Below are positions 1-8,043 of a stretch of DNA of 12,621 nucleotides, piece after piece. The stretch's first letter is position 1; each line of letters begins with the position of its first letter. The stretch is from Clostridium sp. Lineage in GTDB: Bacteria > Bacillota_A > Clostridia > Lachnospirales > Lachnospiraceae. The stretch spans positions 1 through 12,621 of the forward strand of contig JAMPAW010000030.1 in NCBI GenBank assembly GCA_023666975.1, read 5' to 3'. Both the position numbers and the translations under genes were made by a program. A model generated the notes under the pieces. That model did not search any database. It saw only the letters and a program-made list of their open reading frames with translations, and was not told the origin of the DNA.

Positions 1-118
1 GCGACAAGCAGTGCAAACGTGCCTGCATTGATTTGTCTATATTGTACAACGGACACCTTGAAAAACATGAGTTTCGCAATTACCTAACCATAAATAAACA
101 AAGAGAGGTACATATATC

Positions 119-1009
119 ATGAATATTATTGAATGGTTTAAGGTCATATTACTCGGAATTGTCGAGGGTATCACAGAATGGCTTCCAATCAGCAGTACAG
201 GACATTTAATTTTGGTAAACGAATTTGTAAAACTCAAACAGAGCAGTGATTTTATGGAAATGTTTGATGTCGTCATTCAACTCGGTGCTATCCTTGCCGT
301 TGTCGTGCTGTTCTGGAATAAATTATGGCCTTTTCACACACGAAAAAATGCTCCGGCTAAAAGTTGGTTTGTCAATCGGGCCGAATCCGGTTTTATGAAA
401 AGCTTCCAAAATTTCTGTGATCATTATTGCCATATGGACAAAATCGTATTGTGGCTGAAAATCGTTTTCGCCTGTATTCCTGCGATGATTGTCGGACTCC
501 CGTTAGATGATTGGATGGAGGAGCACTTTCATAATGCGACTGTCGTGGCACTGGCACTTATCCTGTATGGTATTGTTTTTATCGTTCTGGAAAATTATAA
601 CCGTAAACGCATTCCAAGGGTTAATTCCCTGCATAATCTGTCTTTTAAGGATGCCTTTCTCATCGGCATATTTCAGGTGCTGTCACTAATCCCCGGAACC
701 TCGCGTTCCGGTTCCACCATTATCGGCGGTATCCTGATTGGCACCTCCAGGGAAATTGCGGCAGAGTTCACCTTCTTCCTCGCTATTCCGGTTATGTTTG
801 GCGCCAGTCTCATCAAACTTCTTAAATTCGGACTAACCTTTACCGGGACGGAGCTGGCTGTACTGATTGTCGGAATGGTTGTGGCATTTGCCGTATCCGT
901 TTTTGCGATTAAATTCCTCATGGGCTACATCAAAAAACATGACTTCAAAGTATTTGGATGGTACAGAATCATATTGGGCGTTATTGTATTACTCTATTTC
1001 ATGCTGTAA
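119..1009 (+). CDS. uppP: Undecaprenyl-diphosphatase (UppP/BacA family)
   Basis: This integral membrane enzyme removes a phosphate from undecaprenyl diphosphate, recycling the lipid carrier for peptidoglycan and other wall polymers; extra copies give bacitracin resistance in known members. The 296-residue product has the usual family length. The first family motif, [14 protein letters not shown], spans residues 17-29 and carries the two conserved Glu (17, 20), the Ser pair and His29. The second motif, PGTSRSGST, lies at 192-200 with Arg196. Hydrophobic stretches recur throughout, as expected for a polytopic protein. A soluble stretch at about 71-108, rich in charged and aromatic residues, separates early helices. 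The ATG follows GAGAGG with a 10-nt gap. No convincing promoter is visible in the 118 nt upstream. The gene converges on rplQ and is not part of the ribosomal operon. Confidence 0.96.
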   Translation: MNIIEWFKVILLGIVEGITEWLPISSTGHLILVNEFVKLKQSSDFMEMFDVVIQLGAILAVVVLFWNKLWPFHTRKNAPAKSWFVNRAESGFMKSFQNFCDHYCHMDKIVLWLKIVFACIPAMIVGLPLDDWMEEHFHNATVVALALILYGIVFIVLENYNRKRIPRVNSLHNLSFKDAFLIGIFQVLSLIPGTSRSGSTIIGGILIGTSREIAAEFTFFLAIPVMFGASLIKLLKFGLTFTGTELAVLIVGMVVAFAVSVFAIKFLMGYIKKHDFKVFGWYRIILGVIVLLYFML

Positions 1010-1017
1010 ATACACAG

Positions 1018-1047
1018 TCGGGCAGGGGATTAATTTCTCCTGCCCGA
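1018..1047 (+). terminator. Likely intrinsic terminator of uppP
   Basis: A 12-bp stem with one G-U pair (TCGGGCAGGGGA against TCTCCTGCCCGA) closes on a 6-nt TTAATT loop, starting 9 nt after the uppP stop codon. The following tract, ATTATAAAAAA, is poor in T, so termination may be incomplete or may rely on the stem alone. The placement between convergent genes supports the call. Confidence 0.6.
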
Positions 1048-1051
1048 TTAT

Positions 1052-1091
1052 AAAAAAGGAGCTGCACACTAATTTCTAGTGCAACAGCCCC
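1052..1091 (-). terminator. Intrinsic terminator at the end of the alpha operon
   Basis: Read on the minus strand, a long stem (GGGGCTGT, a one-base bulge, then GCACTA, paired with TAGTGTGCAGCTCC) closes on GAAAT and is followed directly by TTTTTT at 1057-1052. It begins about 24 nt after the rplQ stop codon. It is a textbook rho-independent terminator and marks the 3' end of the ribosomal-protein transcript, facing the uppP hairpin. Confidence 0.88.
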
Positions 1092-1115
1092 TGCGATTTA
1101 CAAAAAATAATCTAT

Positions 1116-1652
1116 CTATACCAGCTCGATGATAACCTCCATTGCAGCATCACCTTTACGCGGTCCGATTTTGATAATTCTTGTGTATCCACCGTTACGT
1201 CCTGCATATTTAGGACCATACTCGTCAAACAGCTTCTCTGTAAGGTCGACCTTCTTGGTGCCTCTCTTTCTACCGGCAGCCTCTTTCGGAACCTCAACAA
1301 CCGGATAAAGTACCTTCAACATCTGCCTTCTCGCATGTAGCCTGGATGGCTGGTCTTTCTTCACGGTCTTCTCTACTTCATCGTACACGGTAACCTTCTT
1401 ACCGTCTACAACCTCTTTGATACGCTTACCGTCTTTATCCTTCTTTGCCACTTTTGCGGTTACGGTAACTTCGTCATAATTATCCTTTTCCTTAACCGCC
1501 AGTGTAATTAAATGCTCGGCAATTTTACGAATTTCCTTGGCTCTTGCCTCGGTTGTCTTAATCTTACCGTTATATAATAACTGTGTAACCTGGTTACGAA
1601 GTAACGCTTTTCTCTGTGCCTGTTTCTTTCCAAGCTTTCTATACATTGCCAT
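1116..1652 (-). CDS. rplQ: 50S ribosomal protein L17, long form with internal insertion
   Basis: L17 binds 23S rRNA on the large subunit near the tunnel exit. The N-terminus ([17 protein letters not shown]) and C-terminus ([22 protein letters not shown]) are canonical. At 178 residues the protein is much longer than the roughly 120 residues of Bacillus and E. coli L17. The extra length is a Lys/Val/Asp-rich insertion at about residues 59-102, before the conserved LHARRQ block, plus a smaller one at about 119-135. Longer L17 forms occur in Lachnospiraceae, so this looks like lineage variation. The frame is open to an ATG at 1661, but that ATG touches the GGAGG sequence. The ATG at 1652 has 9-nt spacing and gives the family-like MAMYRKLG start. 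It is the last gene of the operon, 57 nt after rpoA. Confidence 0.95.
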   Translation of the reverse strand: MAMYRKLGKKQAQRKALLRNQVTQLLYNGKIKTTEARAKEIRKIAEHLITLAVKEKDNYDEVTVTAKVAKKDKDGKRIKEVVDGKKVTVYDEVEKTVKKDQPSRLHARRQMLKVLYPVVEVPKEAAGRKRGTKKVDLTEKLFDEYGPKYAGRNGGYTRIIKIGPRKGDAAMEVIIELV

Positions 1653-1709
1653 GATGTACATCCTCCTTCACTTTGCTTACTATTATTCGGCTTAAGTGGT
1701 CCTTCTTAT

Positions 1710-2666
1710 TTAGTCATCTCCGTTGTTCAGAGATAAATTCAGCTCTTTCAGCTTATTCAATACCTCTTCTAATGATTTCCGTCCCAAATTGCGGACCTTC
1801 ATCATATCCTCCGGAGTTTTATTTGTCAATTCTTCCACCGTATTGATGCCTGCTCTCTTCAGGCAGTTAAATGAACGGACGGACAATTCCAGTTCGTCGA
1901 TGTTCATCTCTAATACTTTTTCTTTCTCATTGTCCTCTTTCTCTACCATTACTTCTGCTGATTTGGCATTTTCTGATAAATCAATAAACAAATTAAGATG
2001 CTCGCTTAATACCTTTGCAGCCAGACTTACTGCCTCATCTGGTGCCAATGTACCATTGGTATATACATCCAAAGTAAGTTTATCGTAATCGGTAATCTGA
2101 CCGACACGGGTATTCTCCACAGTAAGATTCACACGCTCTACCGGTGTATAGATGGAATCCACTGCAATCACATCAATTGAAGTATCCTCTTTTTTGTTCT
2201 TATCTGAACCTACATAACCTCTTCCTCTGGTAATGGTAAGTTCCATATCAAATCTCGCTTCCGGACCGCTCAACGTTGCAATCACCAAATCCGGATTCAA
2301 AATCTCAATATCACTGTCAACATGAATATCTGCTGCAGTAACTACACCTTCGCCAACATATTCAATATATGCCTGCTTTAATTCATTGGAACTGCTGTTA
2401 TTCTTGATAGCCAGTTCCTTGATGTTCATGATAATCTCAGTCACATCTTCCTTTACACCTGGTATCGAACTAAATTCGTGTAAAACGCCTTTGATTTTGA
2501 CATAACTCACAGCAGACCCTGGTAATGATGATAACATAATTCTTCTCAAGGAATTACCAAGTGTCGTACCATAGCCTCGCTCTAAAGGTTCAACTACAAA
2601 TTTACCGTATCTGTTGTCTTCTGAAATCTCTGCAATTTCAATTCTTGGTTTTTCGAATTCAAACAC
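1710..2666 (-). CDS. rpoA: DNA-directed RNA polymerase subunit alpha
   Basis: Alpha dimerises to seed RNA polymerase assembly, and its C-terminal domain contacts promoter UP elements and activators. The product is 318 residues, normal for Firmicutes. The N-terminal assembly domain (about 1-230) contains [18 protein letters not shown] at roughly 34-51. An acidic linker follows, then the C-terminal domain (about 250-312) with the [16 protein letters not shown]-binding helix and the helix-hairpin-helix-like [14 protein letters not shown] segment. The start is GTG at 2666, preceded by AGGAGG at 8-nt spacing; the resulting [10 protein letters not shown] is a typical Firmicute alpha N-terminus. It lies between rpsD (119-nt gap holding a hairpin) and rplQ, the standard alpha-operon position. 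Confidence 0.98.
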   Translation of the reverse strand: MFEFEKPRIEIAEISEDNRYGKFVVEPLERGYGTTLGNSLRRIMLSSLPGSAVSYVKIKGVLHEFSSIPGVKEDVTEIIMNIKELAIKNNSSSNELKQAYIEYVGEGVVTAADIHVDSDIEILNPDLVIATLSGPEARFDMELTITRGRGYVGSDKNKKEDTSIDVIAVDSIYTPVERVNLTVENTRVGQITDYDKLTLDVYTNGTLAPDEAVSLAAKVLSEHLNLFIDLSENAKSAEVMVEKEDNEKEKVLEMNIDELELSVRSFNCLKRAGINTVEELTNKTPEDMMKVRNLGRKSLEEVLNKLKELNLSLNNGDD

Positions 2667-2706
2667 GCCGGGAACCTCCTTTTGGTTTTGTGCTCTATCA
2701 CTTTCT

Positions 2707-2750
2707 AAAACAGACTACCGGCAAGCAGCTAAGCCTGCATAGTCCGTTTT
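2707..2750 (-). promoter_or_regulatory. Hairpin between rpsD and rpoA
   Basis: The outer stem of 11 bp with one G-U pair (AAAACGGACTA with TAGTCTGTTTT on the minus strand) encloses a 6-bp inner stem (GCAGGC with GCTTGC) with a 6-nt loop. It ends about 40 nt before the rpoA GTG. The right arm ends in TTTT, followed by AGAAAG, so it could act as a weak attenuator, an RNA processing or stability element, or a protein-binding site. The structure is visible in the sequence; its role is inference. Confidence 0.5.
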
Positions 2751-2785
2751 GAAAATCAGATACACTGCTACACAATTATCGAACA

Positions 2786-3379
2786 TTACTTAGAATATAA
2801 CTCGACAATCAGTGTTTCGTTTACAGGAACATCAATCTGTTCTCTAAGTGGTAATTCTGTCACGGTACCTGTCAAATTCTCCTGGTCAGAATCCAGCCAT
2901 GCCGGAACCAATCTTCCTCCAGTTGCCTCTAAAATATCCTTGTATCGCTGAAGAGACTTGCTCTTCTCTCTAATCTCAATCTTATCTCCGGCTTTTACTC
3001 TGTATGACGGAATGTTGACACATTTGCCGTTAACCAATACATGCTTATGATCGACAATTTGTCTTGCTTCCTTACGCGTTCTTGCAAAACCTAAACGGAA
3101 AACAACGTTATCCAGTCTGCACTCCAATAAAATCATCAGGTTTGGACCTGTCAAACCTTTCATTCTCTCTGCCTTTGCATAGAGATTACGGAAAGGCTTC
3201 TCCAATACACCATAGATGAATTTGGCCTTCTGCTTCTCACGAAGCTGCAGACCATACTCGCTCATCTTTCTGTTTGAACGAATCAACTGTCTATTTGATT
3301 TCTTATCTATTCCGAGATACATTGGCTCCATGCCTAAAGATCTGCATCTCTTAAGAACTGGGGTTCTATCTACTGCCAT
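2786..3379 (-). CDS. rpsD: 30S ribosomal protein S4
   Basis: S4 is a primary 16S rRNA binder that starts assembly of the 30S body, and in several bacteria it represses translation of its own operon. The product is 197 residues, as expected. The S4 RNA-binding domain runs from about residue 88 to 150 ([20 protein letters not shown] onward). The N-terminal region lacks the four-cysteine zinc motif found in some S4 proteins; only Cys12 is present there, making this the zinc-free type. ATG at 3379 is preceded by AGGAGG. Its position between rpsK (16-nt gap) and rpoA is usual for clostridia, whereas Bacillus subtilis keeps rpsD elsewhere. Confidence 0.97.
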   Translation of the reverse strand: MAVDRTPVLKRCRSLGMEPMYLGIDKKSNRQLIRSNRKMSEYGLQLREKQKAKFIYGVLEKPFRNLYAKAERMKGLTGPNLMILLECRLDNVVFRLGFARTRKEARQIVDHKHVLVNGKCVNIPSYRVKAGDKIEIREKSKSLQRYKDILEATGGRLVPAWLDSDQENLTGTVTELPLREQIDVPVNETLIVELYSK

Positions 3380-3395
3380 CTAACTGTACCTCCTA

Positions 3396-3788
3396 TTATA
3401 CTCTTCTACGTTTTGGCGGACGACAACCGTTATGTGGAACCGGTGTCACATCACGGATACTAAGTACCTCAAGACCTGCAGCCTGAAGTGCACGAATTGC
3501 AGCCTCACGGCCAGAGCCCGGACCCTTAACCATAACATCAACCTTCTTTAAACCATGAACAAGAGCTGCTTTGGTAGCAGTTTCCGCTGCCATCTGTGCT
3601 GCATAAGGAGTGGATTTCTTAGAACCCTTAAATCCTAATTCACCAGCACTTGCCCACGAAAGTGCGTTGCCTTCATTATCGGTCAATGTAACAATTGTAT
3701 TATTAAAAGATGATTGAATATGAGCCTGTCCATGCTCAACATTCTTCTTAACACGCTTCTTCGTCACTTTTTTTGTAACTTTAGCCAT
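3396..3788 (-). CDS. rpsK: 30S ribosomal protein S11
   Basis: S11 sits on the 30S platform and helps shape the mRNA exit and Shine-Dalgarno cleft. Diagnostic stretches are [16 protein letters not shown] (about 22-37), [22 protein letters not shown] (44-65) and the C-terminal [13 protein letters not shown]. The reading frame is open to an upstream ATG at 3809, but the ATG at 3788 has AGGAGG 9 nt before it and yields the usual 130-residue protein starting MAKVTKK. The extra seven residues (MIRRLSL) are therefore not counted. It follows rpsM by 42 nt and precedes rpsD by 16 nt. Confidence 0.97.
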   Translation of the reverse strand: MAKVTKKVTKKRVKKNVEHGQAHIQSSFNNTIVTLTDNEGNALSWASAGELGFKGSKKSTPYAAQMAAETATKAALVHGLKKVDVMVKGPGSGREAAIRALQAAGLEVLSIRDVTPVPHNGCRPPKRRRV

Positions 3789-3830
3789 TAAACTTAACCT
3801 CCTAATCAACTAAAATGAATCCCAACCTGA

Positions 3831-4199
3831 TTATTTCTTCTTGTTTGCAACGGTTCTCTTTGGACCTTTGCGGGTTCTTGCATTCGTCTTAGTCTTCTGA
3901 CCGCGAACAGGCAGACCCTTTCTATGGCGGATTCCACGATAACATCCAATCTCCTGTAAACGCTTGATGTTCATTGCGATTTCTCTACGTAAATCACCCT
4001 CTACCATCTGCGTCTCGTTGATAATCTCACTGATTCTCTTTACTTCATCATCAGTCAAATCACGAACACGGGTATCAGGATTAACATTTGCTTCCTTTAA
4101 AATACGCTGAGATGACGGAAGTCCGATACCATAAATATAGGTAAGACCGATCTCAACACGTTTTTCTCTTGGTAAATCTACACCTGAAATACGAGCCAT
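3831..4199 (-). CDS. rpsM: 30S ribosomal protein S13
   Basis: S13 is in the head of the small subunit and contacts the P-site tRNA and the 50S subunit through bridge B1. The 122-residue product starts [26 protein letters not shown], with the helix-hairpin-helix fold, and ends in the basic tail [23 protein letters not shown] that reaches toward tRNA. A GGAGGT precedes the ATG by 11 nt, slightly longer than for most neighbours. A 277-nt leader separates it from rpmJ, by far the longest non-repeat gap in this cluster. Confidence 0.97.
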   Translation of the reverse strand: MARISGVDLPREKRVEIGLTYIYGIGLPSSQRILKEANVNPDTRVRDLTDDEVKRISEIINETQMVEGDLRREIAMNIKRLQEIGCYRGIRHRKGLPVRGQKTKTNARTRKGPKRTVANKKK

Positions 4200-4476
4200 T
4201 GTGACTGTGCACCTCCATAAATTAATTCTTTTTCTTAAATGTTCAACTACCCGGCAAGCAACGTATCCGTATATTGTCTATACGGGTGAAATGCATACGC
4301 GTTCCCGGACAATTGTATTCTATTAATATGTTGTATAGGTTAATGATACCTACACTACAGCCGCTTTCTAAAATCATCTTCTATACTTAATAATGATCAT
4401 ATAGAAGGAACTTCACACTGGGAATACAGTGCTACTTTCGTTTACAAACCTGCAAGGGATAAAGATGGGCTATCAT
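4200..4476 (-). promoter_or_regulatory. Structured 277-nt leader upstream of rpsM
   Basis: No gene fits here. On the minus strand, 5' to 3', it can form several hairpins: CACTG/CAGTG (4417-4432), an 8-bp CTTCTATA/TATAGAAG stem (4378-4407), GTAGGT with ACCTAT (near 4333-4353), and a 7-bp CCGTATA/TATACGG stem (about 4267-4285) whose flanks CGTAT and ATACG extend it. Downstream is TGCTTGCCGGGTAGT, nearly identical to TGCTTGCCGGTAGT in the rpsD-rpoA hairpin. A weak possible promoter (TTAACC, 15 nt, TAGAAT at 4317-4322) is also present. In E. coli the rpsM leader is the S4 repressor target, so an autoregulatory leader is plausible, but no S4 pseudoknot was recognised. Confidence 0.45.
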
Positions 4477-4590
4477 CTAACCTTGTCTCTGTTTGTGTTT
4501 AGGGTTCTCACAGATAACTCTGATACTACCTTTTCTTTTAATGATTTTGCACTTATCGCAAATTGGTTTTACGGATGCTCTAACCTTCAT
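4477..4590 (-). CDS. rpmJ: 50S ribosomal protein L36, zinc-binding form
   Basis: This is a 37-residue protein beginning [19 protein letters not shown] and ending KHKQRQG, the full length of the family. L36 stabilises 23S rRNA near the base of the L7/L12 stalk. The zinc ligands are visible as Cys11, Cys14, Cys27 and His32, so this is the zinc-containing (C+) type rather than the zinc-free paralogue. The ATG at 4590 follows AAGGAG with suitable spacing. The gene is first after the promoter at 4642-4670 and precedes the rpsM leader; its place after infA is conserved in Firmicutes. Confidence 0.97.
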   Translation of the reverse strand: MKVRASVKPICDKCKIIKRKGSIRVICENPKHKQRQG

Positions 4591-4641
4591 TAAAATCTCT
4601 CCTTTCAAAATTTCTCTGTAAAAAGTCCGCTACGAATATCT

Positions 4642-4670
4642 ATTCTATCATTTTAATTTGCCCAATGCAA
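4642..4670 (-). promoter_or_regulatory. Sigma-A-type promoter upstream of rpmJ
   Basis: On the minus strand TTGCAT (4670-4665), a 17-nt spacer and TAGAAT (4647-4642) match housekeeping -35 and -10 hexamers (4 of 6 and 5 of 6), and TG one base upstream of the -10 gives an extended -10. An A/T-rich stretch lies just upstream of the -35. It would start transcription about 45 nt before the rpmJ ATG and drive rpmJ-rpsM-rpsK-rpsD-rpoA-rplQ independently of the spc segment. Confidence 0.6.
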
Positions 4671-4745
4671 GCAAAATTTGCAAATTCTTCTTACTTTTAA
4701 CTGCATTTCCATATATCCGGATATCAATAGGCAATTCCCGCGGAA

Positions 4746-4964
4746 CTATTTCTCTCTCCATTTGATGCGCCCTTTGGTCAGGTCGTATGGAGATAACTCC
4801 AGAGTAACCTTATCACCCGGCAAAATTTTAATGTAGTTCATTCTCAGCTTTCCACTGATATGCGCCAATACTTCGTGTCCATTTTCCAATTCTACTTTAA
4901 ACATGGCATTCGGCAGTTTTTCAATCACAGTTCCCTCAATTTCAATCACATCTGCTTTAGACAT
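4746..4964 (-). CDS. infA: Translation initiation factor IF-1
   Basis: IF-1 blocks the A site of the 30S subunit during initiation and strengthens IF-2 and IF-3 action. The product is exactly the family length of 72 residues and forms one OB fold: [19 protein letters not shown], then [20 protein letters not shown], ending [16 protein letters not shown] precedes the ATG. It lies 20 nt after map. Many related clostridia have a small KOW-domain gene between map and infA; none fits here. The 155-nt gap downstream holds the rpmJ promoter and a 12-nt perfect palindrome (ATATCCGGATAT, 4713-4724). Confidence 0.98.
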   Translation of the reverse strand: MSKADVIEIEGTVIEKLPNAMFKVELENGHEVLAHISGKLRMNYIKILPGDKVTLELSPYDLTKGRIKWREK

Positions 4965-4984
4965 ATATAAATCCTCCTGTTCAA

Positions 4985-5752
4985 TTATAAATCGATTCCC
5001 GGAGCCTGTGAAAGAATTTCCGGCTCCCCCTCTGTAATCAGAATTGTATTTTCGTAATGTGCGGAAGGCATACCGTCCTCTGTCACAACCGTCCAGTCGT
5101 CGTCCTCCCAGTATACATCATATTTACCCAGATTAATCATCGGCTCCACCGCAATAGTCATTCCCTTGCGAAGTTTTGGTCCCCGCCTTCCGTTAGTAAA
5201 GTTCGGAACCTCCGGGTCCTCATGCAGCTTGGAACCGACTCCGTGTCCGACCAAATCCCGAACCACAGAATATCCTCTGGCTTCTGTATACTGCTGAACC
5301 GCTCTGCTTATATCCGCAACATGGTTACCTGCTACTGCCTGCTTTATCCCCTCAAAAAAGGATTCTCTGGTCACTTTCACCAGTTCCCGCACCTCATCTG
5401 ATACTGCTGGCATAATCAGTGTTCTGGCAGCGTCTGAATGGTATCCTTTGTATATGACACCTGCGTCCAGACTGACAATGTCGTCCTCCATAATAATACG
5501 GTCCTTACTGGGAATACCGTGTACCACCTGTTCATTTAACGATACACAAATTGAGGCCGGATAGCCATGATAATTCAAGAATGAAGGGATACATCCATAG
5601 CTTCTGATAATCTCCTCGCCTATACGGTCCACATCTAATGTAGACATTCCCGGCTTTACACGTTTCGCCAGTTCATTATGCGTGATGGCGAGAATCCTTC
5701 CCGCCTCACGCATCAATTCAATCTCTGCTTTTGATTTAATTGAAATTGCCAT
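4985..5752 (-). CDS. map: Methionine aminopeptidase, type I
   Basis: It removes the initiator methionine from nascent proteins once the formyl group is gone, provided that residue two is small. The 255-residue product is a short type Ia enzyme lacking an N-terminal zinc-finger extension. The dinuclear metal ligands are all present: Asp96 (SLDAG), Asp107 (YHSDAART), His170 (GHGVG), Glu203 (AVEPM) and Glu234 (AHYENT). Catalytic His78 (VVHGIP) and His177 (KLHEDP) are also seen. The ATG begins 2 nt after the adk stop codon. Its ribosome binding site is GGGTGA at 5759-5764, inside the last adk codons, so the two genes are probably translationally coupled. Confidence 0.98.
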   Translation of the reverse strand: MAISIKSKAEIELMREAGRILAITHNELAKRVKPGMSTLDVDRIGEEIIRSYGCIPSFLNYHGYPASICVSLNEQVVHGIPSKDRIIMEDDIVSLDAGVIYKGYHSDAARTLIMPAVSDEVRELVKVTRESFFEGIKQAVAGNHVADISRAVQQYTEARGYSVVRDLVGHGVGSKLHEDPEVPNFTNGRRGPKLRKGMTIAVEPMINLGKYDVYWEDDDWTVVTEDGMPSAHYENTILITEGEPEILSQAPGIDL

Positions 5753-5754
5753 TC

Positions 5755-6411
<657 letters not shown>

Positions 6412-6419
6412 CTATATTG

Positions 6420-6477
6420 AGCACTTAATGAGCAACTTTGTTGCGAATTTAGTGCGAAAATACACTTGACCACTTAG
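6420..6477. repeat. 58-nt direct repeat, copy A (adk-proximal)
   Basis: This copy is identical base for base to 6596-6653, with start points 176 nt apart. The inner 35 nt (6421-6455) form a hairpin: GCACT/AGTGC outer arms extended by AAT/ATT around a T-T mismatch, a symmetric GA/GA internal loop on the plus strand, then GCAAC-TTT-GTTGC. The remaining 22 nt, ending TTGACCACTTAG, are unstructured. It lies immediately before the adk ribosome binding site. Confidence 0.93.
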
Positions 6478-6570
6478 CGAAGCCTGAATACTTAGCAATA
6501 TCTGAATACTTAGCGAGGTATTTCCGAGCTTAGTATGAAGGTATGCTTTAGTTAGCCATGCTGAGCTTAG
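6473..6570. repeat. Array of CTTAG words at 18-20 nt spacing
   Basis: CTTAG begins at 6473, 6491, 6509, 6529 and 6566, with a TTTAG variant at 6547, giving steps of 18, 18, 20, 18 and 19. Two units share the 13-mer CTGAATACTTAGC (6484-6496 and 6502-6514), so at least part of the array arose by tandem duplication. It lies between the two 58-nt repeats and shares its first CTTAG with copy A. Confidence 0.6.
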
Positions 6571-6595
6571 TGGACATAGTGTTTCCCCTGCACCA

Positions 6596-6653
6596 AGCAC
6601 TTAATGAGCAACTTTGTTGCGAATTTAGTGCGAAAATACACTTGACCACTTAG
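6596..6653. repeat. 58-nt direct repeat, copy B (secY-proximal)
   Basis: This is a perfect second copy of 6420-6477, with the same hairpin at 6597-6631. The lack of any difference between the copies implies recent duplication or gene conversion. No terminal inverted repeats or transposase gene flank the pair. Confidence 0.93.
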
Positions 6654-6672
6654 TATCCATTGTAAACCACTG

Positions 6673-6712
6673 AAACCGCAGGGATACAGCCAACTGTTTT
6701 CCTACGGTTTTT
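6673..6712. terminator. Hairpin after secY with terminator-like form on the plus strand
   Basis: AAACCGCAGG and CCTACGGTTT form a 10-bp stem with one wobble pair, and ACAG/CTGT forms a 4-bp inner stem. On the plus strand the stem runs into TTTTTGTGTATTATT, resembling an intrinsic terminator pointing toward secY. On the minus strand it begins about 18 nt past the secY stop codon and has no T-run, so there it is more likely a 3'-end stabiliser or partial terminator. Confidence 0.45.
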
Positions 6713-6728
6713 GTGTATTATTCTACAA

Positions 6729-8042
6729 TTAGTCGTTTAGGAATCCTGAATAGTTGCGTACCAACATCTGCGACTCCAACTGCTTCATCGTCTCAAGTAT
6801 AACACCCACGATAATGATTAGTGAGGTTCCTCCGAAAGAGACATCTGCATTAAACATACCGTTGAAGAAGATCGGAATCAGTGCAACAATCAACAGTCCA
6901 ATTACACCAATAAATACAATATAATTTAAAATCTTATTCAAATAATCCTGTGTCGGCTTACCCGGACGAATACCAGGGATAAACCCACCGCTCTTTTTCA
7001 TGTTATTTGCCACCTCCATCGGATTGAAAGTAATCGAAGTATAAAAATAGGCAAATACAACATTCAAAAAGATATAGACAAGCAATCCGATATATGCCCA
7101 CGGATATTCCGGATTAAACCAGTAATTCTGATTCAATCCCTGTAAAATCTTCTGCCATACCGTTCCCGGTGTCACATTAAACAAATTAATGAGAATTGAC
7201 GGTACAGATAACAGCGAGGACGCAAAAATAACAGGAATAACTCCGGCAGTGTTCACCTTAAGCGGGATATAGCTTGACTGTCCACCCACGGACCTTCTCC
7301 CCTGAACCTTTTTGGAATACTGAACCGGAATACGTCTCTCTGCATCCTGCAGAATAATAACCAAAATCGTTGTTCCGATGACAATGGCCAAAATGATACA
7401 AACAGCAATGACTGCCCTGATTGCATCCTTTCCGCTGACAAACATTTCATACAGATTAGAGAAATCTGCCGGCATACGGGATACGATATTAATTAACAGG
7501 ATAATGGAGATACCGTTTCCGATTCCCTTATCCGAAATTCTCTCACCCAGCCACATTACAACACAGCTGCCTGCTGTCAAAGTCGTAATAATCGTCAATA
7601 TGGTAAATCCATTGGAGTCACCGAGCGCGCCCTGTCTTGAAAATCCAATGGCAAGACCGAGACTCTCCAAAACGGCCAGTCCCACTGCCACACAACGGGT
7701 AATTTCCTGTATTTTCTTTTTGCCGTCTTCCCCGTCACGGTGCAATTCTTCTAACGCAGGAATGGCAATCGTCAAAAGCTGCATAATAATGGACGACGTA
7801 ATATAAGGCGTTACTCCCAACGCAAACACGGACATAGACAAAAACGAGCCTCCGGTAAAGGAATCAATAAAACTATAGGAGGAACCCACAACGCTCTCCA
7901 AAAATTCCTTAACCTGTGCCACATCAATACCCGGAATTGGCAGCTGGCTGCCCAGACGGACAACCACCAAAATCCAGAATGTATATATAATCCGTTTCCT
8001 CAACTGTTCAATTTTGAACGCATTTATCAAGGTTTTAAACAT
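6729..8042 (-). CDS. secY: Protein translocase subunit SecY
   Basis: SecY forms the membrane channel of the Sec translocon with SecE and SecG, working with SecA and the ribosome. The 437 residues carry many hydrophobic helices, consistent with the usual ten. Landmarks are the plug region after GSQLPIPGID (31-40), SVFALGVTPYITSSIIMQLL (71-90), GERISDKGIGNGIS (166-179), the cytosolic basic loop ERRIPVQYSKKVQGRR (235-250) that meets SecA or the ribosome, NTAGVIPVIFA (264-274) and GIRPGKPT (about 357-364). The ATG lies 1 nt beyond the rplO stop codon, and its ribosome binding site GAGGTGA (8049-8055) is inside rplO, implying coupled translation. Confidence 0.98.
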   Translation of the reverse strand: MFKTLINAFKIEQLRKRIIYTFWILVVVRLGSQLPIPGIDVAQVKEFLESVVGSSYSFIDSFTGGSFLSMSVFALGVTPYITSSIIMQLLTIAIPALEELHRDGEDGKKKIQEITRCVAVGLAVLESLGLAIGFSRQGALGDSNGFTILTIITTLTAGSCVVMWLGERISDKGIGNGISIILLINIVSRMPADFSNLYEMFVSGKDAIRAVIAVCIILAIVIGTTILVIILQDAERRIPVQYSKKVQGRRSVGGQSSYIPLKVNTAGVIPVIFASSLLSVPSILINLFNVTPGTVWQKILQGLNQNYWFNPEYPWAYIGLLVYIFLNVVFAYFYTSITFNPMEVANNMKKSGGFIPGIRPGKPTQDYLNKILNYIVFIGVIGLLIVALIPIFFNGMFNADVSFGGTSLIIIVGVILETMKQLESQMLVRNYSGFLND

Positions 8043-8043
8043 A

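Noticed and set aside
3..122. Plus-strand open frame entering from the window edge and ending in a TGA that overlaps the uppP ATG (ATGA).
   Set aside because: It is only 39 codons, has no recognisable motif, and its 3' half is the A-rich leader with the uppP ribosome binding site. It may be the end of an upstream gene, but the window does not show enough to decide.
37..276. 79-residue minus-strand open frame over the start of uppP.
   Set aside because: It is a shadow of uppP on the opposite strand, with no ribosome binding site and low-complexity composition.
4713..4724. Perfect 12-nt palindrome ATATCCGGATAT after infA as an operator.
   Set aside because: It is a single short AT-rich palindrome downstream of a stop codon and about 40 nt upstream of the -35 element, with no second copy; chance is sufficient.
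6412..6600. 62-residue minus-strand open frame upstream of adk.
   Set aside because: It is made of the 58-nt repeat and CTTAG array, starts without a ribosome binding site and matches no known protein type.
6420..6653. Could the 58-nt repeats be ends of an insertion sequence or an attachment site pair?
   Set aside because: The enclosed 118 nt encode nothing, there are no terminal inverted repeats and no integrase or transposase in the window.
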